A stretch of DNA of 64,000 nt, from NCBI GenBank assembly GCA_017744415.1, contig JAGIBJ010000062.1, forward strand, positions 103,018 to 167,017. The letters are read 5' to 3'. Positions 59,899 through 64,000 of the stretch are shown here, one piece after another (position 1 is the first letter of the stretch; each line of letters begins with the position of its first letter). The notes beneath the pieces were generated by a model. That model saw only the letters and a list, made by a program, of their open reading frames with translations. It did not search any database and was not told the origin of the DNA. Made by a program: the position numbers and the translations under genes. Source of the stretch: Solirubrobacteraceae bacterium (GTDB taxonomy: Bacteria; Actinomycetota; Thermoleophilia; Solirubrobacterales; Solirubrobacteraceae).

Positions 59899-61881
59899 CT
59901 AGCCCGTCACCCAGGGCATCCAGCCCTCGGCACCGAGATCGGTGAGACGGCCCGCTTGCACGCCGATGTCAGACATCGTGAACACGCGCGAGCCAACGAC
60001 GACGGAGCGCACGATCTGCGGATGATCCCACTCGGGGCCGTGGTAGGCGCTGCCCACGTCGGTGAGGCCGCTCGCGCGGTCGACCCGCACGCCCGAGGCG
60101 ATCCCACCGGAGATCGCGCCGCCCGCCGGGTTGCCGAACGAGAGCGTCGGCACGAGCGCGAGCTTGGTGGGCGCCCACCAGAGGAACGCGTGCGGATCGT
60201 CCTCCACCGCGCTGCGGCTGTACTGCGCGAACTGCTTGCGGGCAAGGAGCTTCGGCGCCCTGGCATCGGCGACGTCGAACAGCGAGATCGCCGCGCCCTG
60301 GGTCCGGCCCTGCTCGGAGGCGTCCTGGCCGATGCCGAGCAGCAGGCCGTCGCCAACCGGATGCAGGTAGGCCGAGTAGCCGGTGATCTTGAGCTCGCCC
60401 GCCACCTTCGGCTTCGAGGGATCGGAGAGGTCGAGCGTGTAGAGCGGGTCGGTCTGGCGGAAGGTGACGAGGTAGCCCACGTCGCCGATGAACCGTGCGG
60501 CGTAGATTCGCTCCGTCTTGCCGAGGCCCGTCACCTGGCCCACCTGCGCGAGCTTGCCGGCGTCGGGCTTCAGGACGGTCACCGAGCTCTGGCTCTCGTT
60601 CGCCTCGGCGTTCGCGGCGGTGCGCACCCACGACGGCTCCTCCGTGGAGGCCACGCGGAGCGCGCCCTTGTGCTCGCCAAGCGAGTACTGGCCCAGCACG
60701 TAGCCGGGCACGCTGCCCGACTCGGCGTAGGTGGTCTGATCGCGAACGCTCGTGTCGAAGCGGTGGATCTGCGTGCGCGGACGGGCCGGCACATCGGCGG
60801 GCGTCTGGACATCCGCGTCGGCCGAGCTCGCGACGTAGAGCGCGCCGGCCGAGGCGTAGACCACCTGCGCGGAGCCGAGGATCGCGTCGCGGTCGATGTT
60901 GAAGAGGCCCTTGCGCAGATCGACCGAGAGCACGGTGAGCAGGTCGGTGCCGGCGGGCACGACGGGGTGCCGCACCTCGGGGCAGCGGACGAGGGAGCGC
61001 CGGAACGTACGGCCGGTGACGTTGCTCGTCAGCTTCGTCCGCGGGACGAACGAGCTGGTCCGGAGCTTGCGGGCGGCCTTGGCCGAGATGCCGTCGACCG
61101 GCGTGGCGACCGCGGCGGTGCCCGCGGCGGAGCCCTCGAGGCCGGCCGCGCTGTTGAAGACGATGCGGGCGGTGCCGTCGGTGAGGCGCGCCGTGACGAG
61201 ATCGCCCGGCACCTCCATCGTGCGCAGCAGCTTCATCGCTGCGGGATCGGTGAGGTCGACCTCTGTGAGGCGGCTCGGCCCGCTCGGCGCGACCATGATG
61301 GCGACGTCGGCGCGGGGCCCGCTCCCGACATCCGGCCGCACCGACGGCGCGGCGTACTGGCGGGGGAACATCACGAGCGCGCGGTTGCCCTCGATCAGCA
61401 GGGTGCCTCCGGTAGCGCCGAGATCGAGCTTGCCGAGCACGCGCGTGGTGGGACCGGTCGCGTCGAGCGCCCAGAGCTCCTTGCCGGCGATCACGAAGAG
61501 CTTGCCGCCGACGGCCTTCACGAGATCGGGCTCGTCGATCCCGGCCTCCTGCACGTTGGTGGTCGACGATTCCACGTCCGAGGAGCCGGTCGCGCTGTCA
61601 CTGACCGACCCGGACACGGCCGTCGCCGCCTCCGGAAACGCGAGCTTGCTCTCGTCGGGCTTCGCGTATTCGGCGCGCGGCGAGAGCACGCTGCTGCCGG
61701 CGCCCATCATCGGTCCGCGGAACGGGACCGGAGCGTCCTGCGCCTCGTCGCGCGCCTCGTCGACGAGCGCGCCGCACGTCTTGAACGGCACGAGGCCCTG
61801 CCGCCGAGCGGCGTCGGCAGCGTCGGCGGTGGCGACCAGCACGGTGGTCGCGATCAGCGGCACGGCGAGCAGACGGCGCAT
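59899..61881 (-). CDS. Secreted C-terminal beta-propeller protein
   Basis: 660 residues of the secreted beta-propeller family distantly related to WD-40 proteins. Signal peptide (RRLLAVPLIATTVLVATADA); early SSTTNVQEAGIDEPDLVKAVGG and LWALDATGP are family landmarks; repeating strands such as LYTLDLSDPSKPKVAGELKI and GLLLGIGQDASEQGRTQGAA follow. Function unknown, likely an extracytoplasmic scaffold. ATG at 61881 with GGGAGG upstream. Downstream of the 37-bp repeats. Confidence 0.85.
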   Translation of the reverse strand: MRRLLAVPLIATTVLVATADAADAARRQGLVPFKTCGALVDEARDEAQDAPVPFRGPMMGAGSSVLSPRAEYAKPDESKLAFPEAATAVSGSVSDSATGSSDVESSTTNVQEAGIDEPDLVKAVGGKLFVIAGKELWALDATGPTTRVLGKLDLGATGGTLLIEGNRALVMFPRQYAAPSVRPDVGSGPRADVAIMVAPSGPSRLTEVDLTDPAAMKLLRTMEVPGDLVTARLTDGTARIVFNSAAGLEGSAAGTAAVATPVDGISAKAARKLRTSSFVPRTKLTSNVTGRTFRRSLVRCPEVRHPVVPAGTDLLTVLSVDLRKGLFNIDRDAILGSAQVVYASAGALYVASSADADVQTPADVPARPRTQIHRFDTSVRDQTTYAESGSVPGYVLGQYSLGEHKGALRVASTEEPSWVRTAANAEANESQSSVTVLKPDAGKLAQVGQVTGLGKTERIYAARFIGDVGYLVTFRQTDPLYTLDLSDPSKPKVAGELKITGYSAYLHPVGDGLLLGIGQDASEQGRTQGAAISLFDVADARAPKLLARKQFAQYSRSAVEDDPHAFLWWAPTKLALVPTLSFGNPAGGAISGGIASGVRVDRASGLTDVGSAYHGPEWDHPQIVRSVVVGSRVFTMSDIGVQAGRLTDLGAEGWMPWVTG

Positions 61882-61958
61882 GGCCAGAGCCTCCCACGCG
61901 CTACGGACCGGTGCAACGGCCGGTCGACGGATCGCGCCGCCCGGGGCGCCTTGGTGCC

Positions 61959-61995
61959 GGCGACAAACCGGCCCTGCCAGGACGCATCCGTCGCC
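61959..61995. repeat. 37-bp palindromic repeat unit 1
   Basis: Ends ggcgac and gtcgcc are complementary. Nearly identical to the unit at 62008 (one base changed), and its reverse complement matches the palindrome at 12741-12777 at about 26 of 37 positions. Confidence 0.7.
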
Positions 61996-62007
61996 GGTTC
62001 GCCAACG

Positions 62008-62044
62008 GGCGACAAACCGGCCCCGCCAGGACGCATCCGTCGCC
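62008..62044. repeat. 37-bp palindromic repeat unit 2
   Basis: Same unit as 61959-61995 with one substitution, 49 bp away. Both units lie just beyond the stop of the ABC-2 permease gene (62068) on the minus strand, where a terminator is expected. Confidence 0.7.
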
Positions 62045-62067
62045 CGCTGGTCTGGTCGGCGCCGACC

Positions 62068-63432
62068 TCAGGCGCGCGCACGGCGCACGAGCACGCCCGC
62101 GGCGACGGCGTAGAAGGCGCACTGCGCGAGCAGCTGCCCGCCGGCGCCGGCGTTCACCTGCGCCGCGACGGCACCATCGAGCAGTTCGCGGGCAGGCTGG
62201 AACGGGAGCACGGCCGAGAGGGCGTCGAGCGCGGATCCCAGCGCGCCGCTCACGGCCTGGTCGGGGATGAGCGCGATCACCGCGATCGGCACGGCGAGGA
62301 GGATCGCGGCGAGCGTGGCGGCGCGGGCATCGCGCAGTCCTGCGCCGAGCAGCACGCCGAACGCCGCAAACGCCGCGCCCGCGAGCAGGAGCGCGGGGAT
62401 CCAGAGCGGCGCGCCCGCCCAGCTCGCTGCGCCGGCGATCGCGATCCCGAGCAGGAGCAGAAGGCCCGAGCCGGCAGCGACGATGCCGCCGCCGAGGAGC
62501 TTGGCGACGGTGAGACGCCACGCGCCGTGGCCGCCACGGAGGAGTCGACGCATGGTGCCCTCCTCCCGCTCGCTCGCCAGCAGCCCCGCGCCGAGCGTCA
62601 TCGCGACGAGCATCACCGAGAGCGCCGCGGCCACGCCGACGGCGAAGCCCTTGAGGGTCTTGCTGCCGCTCTGCTCGCCGATCGCCGTCTCCTTCACGTT
62701 CAGCGGCTTGGCGACCGTGCGGAGGATGTCGTCGGAGAGATCGAGGTTCTGGCGGGCGAGTCTCGCGAACTCGGCCGCGGCATCGAGCCCGCTGCGCTTG
62801 CTCTCCGGGAGCTGCGACGCACCCGCGGTCACCACCGCCTCGGCCGACTTCAGGCCGAGCACGTCGATGCTCTGCCCGAGGATCTCGATCTTGCCGCCGT
62901 CGCGCAGGATCCCGAGGAAGCCGGTCGCCACGCGGACGATCTCGCCCGCGAGCACCCGCTCGGCCGAGCGCAGGCGGGCCGCGACGAGCGCCCGTACGAG
63001 CGTGCCGTCGAGTGGGCCGCTGGAGCGGTAGAGCACCTCGAGCTCGGGTCCGGCGCTCACGCCGCCGGAGGTGAGCTCGTTGGCGAGCGTCGTGGCCGCA
63101 TCAGCCGGGATCACGAGCGCGCCGTCGATCGTCCCCGCCTTGAGCATCGCCACGGCCTTCTCACGGCTGGCGACGTCGACGGTCTTGACGTCCCTGCCTG
63201 CGAGCGAGCCCTGGAGATCGGCCAGCGAGAGCTTCTGCCCGCTGATCGTCACGGTGCCCGCGCCGTCCTTCGGCAGCAGGTTGACGACGGCCACCGTCGG
63301 CGGCTCGGGCTCGCGGGTGAGCGCGATGCCGAGCCCGACGGCGATCAGCAGCGGGTAGAGGATCACCAGCGCCAGCAGCGCAGGGGAGCGGCGGAGCACG
63401 CGCAGGTCTTTCGCGAGCACGGCGCGGATCAT
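62068..63432 (-). CDS. ABC-2 type transporter permease
   Basis: 454 residues. One N-terminal helix (ALLALVILYPLLIAVGLGI), an external domain of about 190 residues (SRSPALLA..., then KSAEAVVTAGASQLPE), and five or six C-terminal helices (VAAALSVMLVAMTLGAGLLASEREEGTM with the coupling region, LLGIAIAGAASWAG, and so on). Matches ABC-2 exporters of drugs, lipids or polymers. ATG at 63432 overlaps the ATPase stop (63429), so the pair forms one exporter. Substrate unknown. Confidence 0.85.
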   Translation of the reverse strand: MIRAVLAKDLRVLRRSPALLALVILYPLLIAVGLGIALTREPEPPTVAVVNLLPKDGAGTVTISGQKLSLADLQGSLAGRDVKTVDVASREKAVAMLKAGTIDGALVIPADAATTLANELTSGGVSAGPELEVLYRSSGPLDGTLVRALVAARLRSAERVLAGEIVRVATGFLGILRDGGKIEILGQSIDVLGLKSAEAVVTAGASQLPESKRSGLDAAAEFARLARQNLDLSDDILRTVAKPLNVKETAIGEQSGSKTLKGFAVGVAAALSVMLVAMTLGAGLLASEREEGTMRRLLRGGHGAWRLTVAKLLGGGIVAAGSGLLLLLGIAIAGAASWAGAPLWIPALLLAGAAFAAFGVLLGAGLRDARAATLAAILLAVPIAVIALIPDQAVSGALGSALDALSAVLPFQPARELLDGAVAAQVNAGAGGQLLAQCAFYAVAAGVLVRRARA

Positions 63433-64000
63433 GCGCCCGCCTTCGTGGAAGGCGATGCGGTGCCGGCGACGATCCGCGCGAACGCCAGATCGAGATCGGC
63501 GTGGTCGCCGCCGAGGGCGCGGAGCTCGTCGGTGCTGCCTTCGAACGCGATCCGCCCGCCGGACAGGACGACGACGCGATCGGCGTGGCGCTCGGCGGAG
63601 TGCAGCTCGTGCGTGGTGATGACCACGCCGTGGCCGTCGTCGGCGAGGCGGTCGATCAGGCCCCAGAGCTCGATGCGCTGCGGCGGATCGAGCGCGGTGT
63701 GCGGCTCGTCGAGCAGGAGGCACCGCGGGTCGCCGATGAGGCCGATGGCGAGGCTCACGCGTTGACGCCAGCCGCCGGAGAGCCGATCGAGTCGCTGGTC
63801 GGCCCGCTCGCGCAGATCGGCGAAGTCGAGGGCGCGCTCGGTGGCGGCGGCCGCATCCGTCACGCCCGGCGCCAGGCCCGCGAAGAGGCGGAGGTTCTCG
63901 GTGATCGTCAGCCGCTCGTAGAGCGCCGGGCGCTGCGGCACCCAGCCCAGCGCATCGAGCTCTGGGGCCTGATCGACCGCCTCGCCGACGACGGCCACGG
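63429..64000 (-). CDS. ABC transporter ATPase, C-terminal part (cut by window end)
   Basis: 190 residues are visible; the N-terminus with Walker A lies beyond base 64000. Visible are the Q-loop region LGWVPQRPALYERLTI, the signature RLSGGWRQRVSLAIGL, Walker B RCLLLDEPHTALDP and His-switch HGVVITTHEL. The signature has Gly-Trp instead of Gly-Gln after LSGG, a minor variant. Pairs with the ABC-2 permease at 62068. Confidence 0.9.
   Translation of the reverse strand, partial: VAVVGEAVDQAPELDALGWVPQRPALYERLTITENLRLFAGLAPGVTDAAAATERALDFADLRERADQRLDRLSGGWRQRVSLAIGLIGDPRCLLLDEPHTALDPPQRIELWGLIDRLADDGHGVVITTHELHSAERHADRVVVLSGGRIAFEGSTDELRALGGDHADLDLAFARIVAGTASPSTKAGA

Noticed and set aside
58861..63765. 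Very long plus-strand open frame (1634 codons) opposite hemB, the beta-propeller and ABC genes
   Set aside because: Antisense to recognised genes with family motifs; its translation is Arg/Gly/Ala/His-rich with no domain, as expected for a GC-rich shadow frame.

Overview
This is a GC-rich (roughly 70%) chromosomal window with short gaps between genes and frequent ATGA/GTGA start-stop overlaps. It fits an actinobacterium, probably of the Thermoleophilia/Solirubrobacterales type. Supporting signs are a Bacillus-type qcrABC menaquinol-cytochrome c reductase, a Tat system, GTG starts, a LytR_C-domain protein, and a large lectin-like surface protein whose basic C-terminal domain resembles those common in that class. 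The taxonomic placement is inference. There are no insertion sequences, prophage genes or CRISPR arrays. One tRNA gene is present (tRNA-Lys, CTT).

Layout. 1-540: tail of a LigD-type DNA polymerase/primase. 818-24770: a large cell-surface polysaccharide region, with an initiating sugar-phosphate transferase, glycosyltransferases of several families, a very large secreted lectin/Pro-Thr-stalk protein, a Wzx-type flippase, a GT39-like membrane protein, an O-antigen polymerase/ligase, a FlgD-Ig protein, a histidine phosphatase, a LytR_C protein, a CapD/WbpM-type dehydratase, a winged-helix protein and a DUF354 glycosyltransferase. 24917-33456: an alpha/beta hydrolase, a response regulator-DesK kinase-MMPL exporter operon, a membrane-domain/PdxH fusion and an NhaA-DsbA fusion. 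33991-38897: an alpha-glucoside-type ABC importer (ATPase, lipoprotein, two permeases). 39217-50299: a DegT aminotransferase, three tandem RDD membrane proteins, purM, an UppP-like phosphatase, DedA, a hexapeptide acyltransferase diverging from a UDP-sugar dehydrogenase, and a UDP-GlcNAc 2-epimerase. 50480-53500: tRNA-Lys, a TPR-like protein, tatC, tatA and a zinc-ribbon protein. 53756-59835: a polyprenyl synthase, qcrC, qcrB, qcrA, a small unknown gene, hemL and hemB. 59899-64000: a secreted beta-propeller protein and an ABC-2 exporter pair cut by the window end.

Functional reading. CapD-type dehydratase, DegT aminotransferase, hexapeptide acyltransferase, UDP-sugar dehydrogenase and 2-epimerase are the enzyme classes needed to make amino- or acetamido-sugar and uronic-acid nucleotide donors. 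With the flippase, polymerase/ligase and transferases they imply a lipid-linked, Wzx/Wzy-like surface glycan, with UppP recycling the undecaprenyl carrier. The haem genes beside qcrABC and the polyprenyl synthase (quinone side chain) make a respiratory neighbourhood, and TatA/TatC export the Rieske protein.

The most unusual feature is intergenic. Several families of structured repeats recur: a homologous pair of folded elements with compensatory changes in a long outer stem (33812-33973 and 48543-48655), a REP-like palindrome in three copies (one inside a coding sequence), 37-bp palindromes, arrays of about 22-bp units, and long hairpins with 12-nt loops. Only one classical T-tract terminator was seen.
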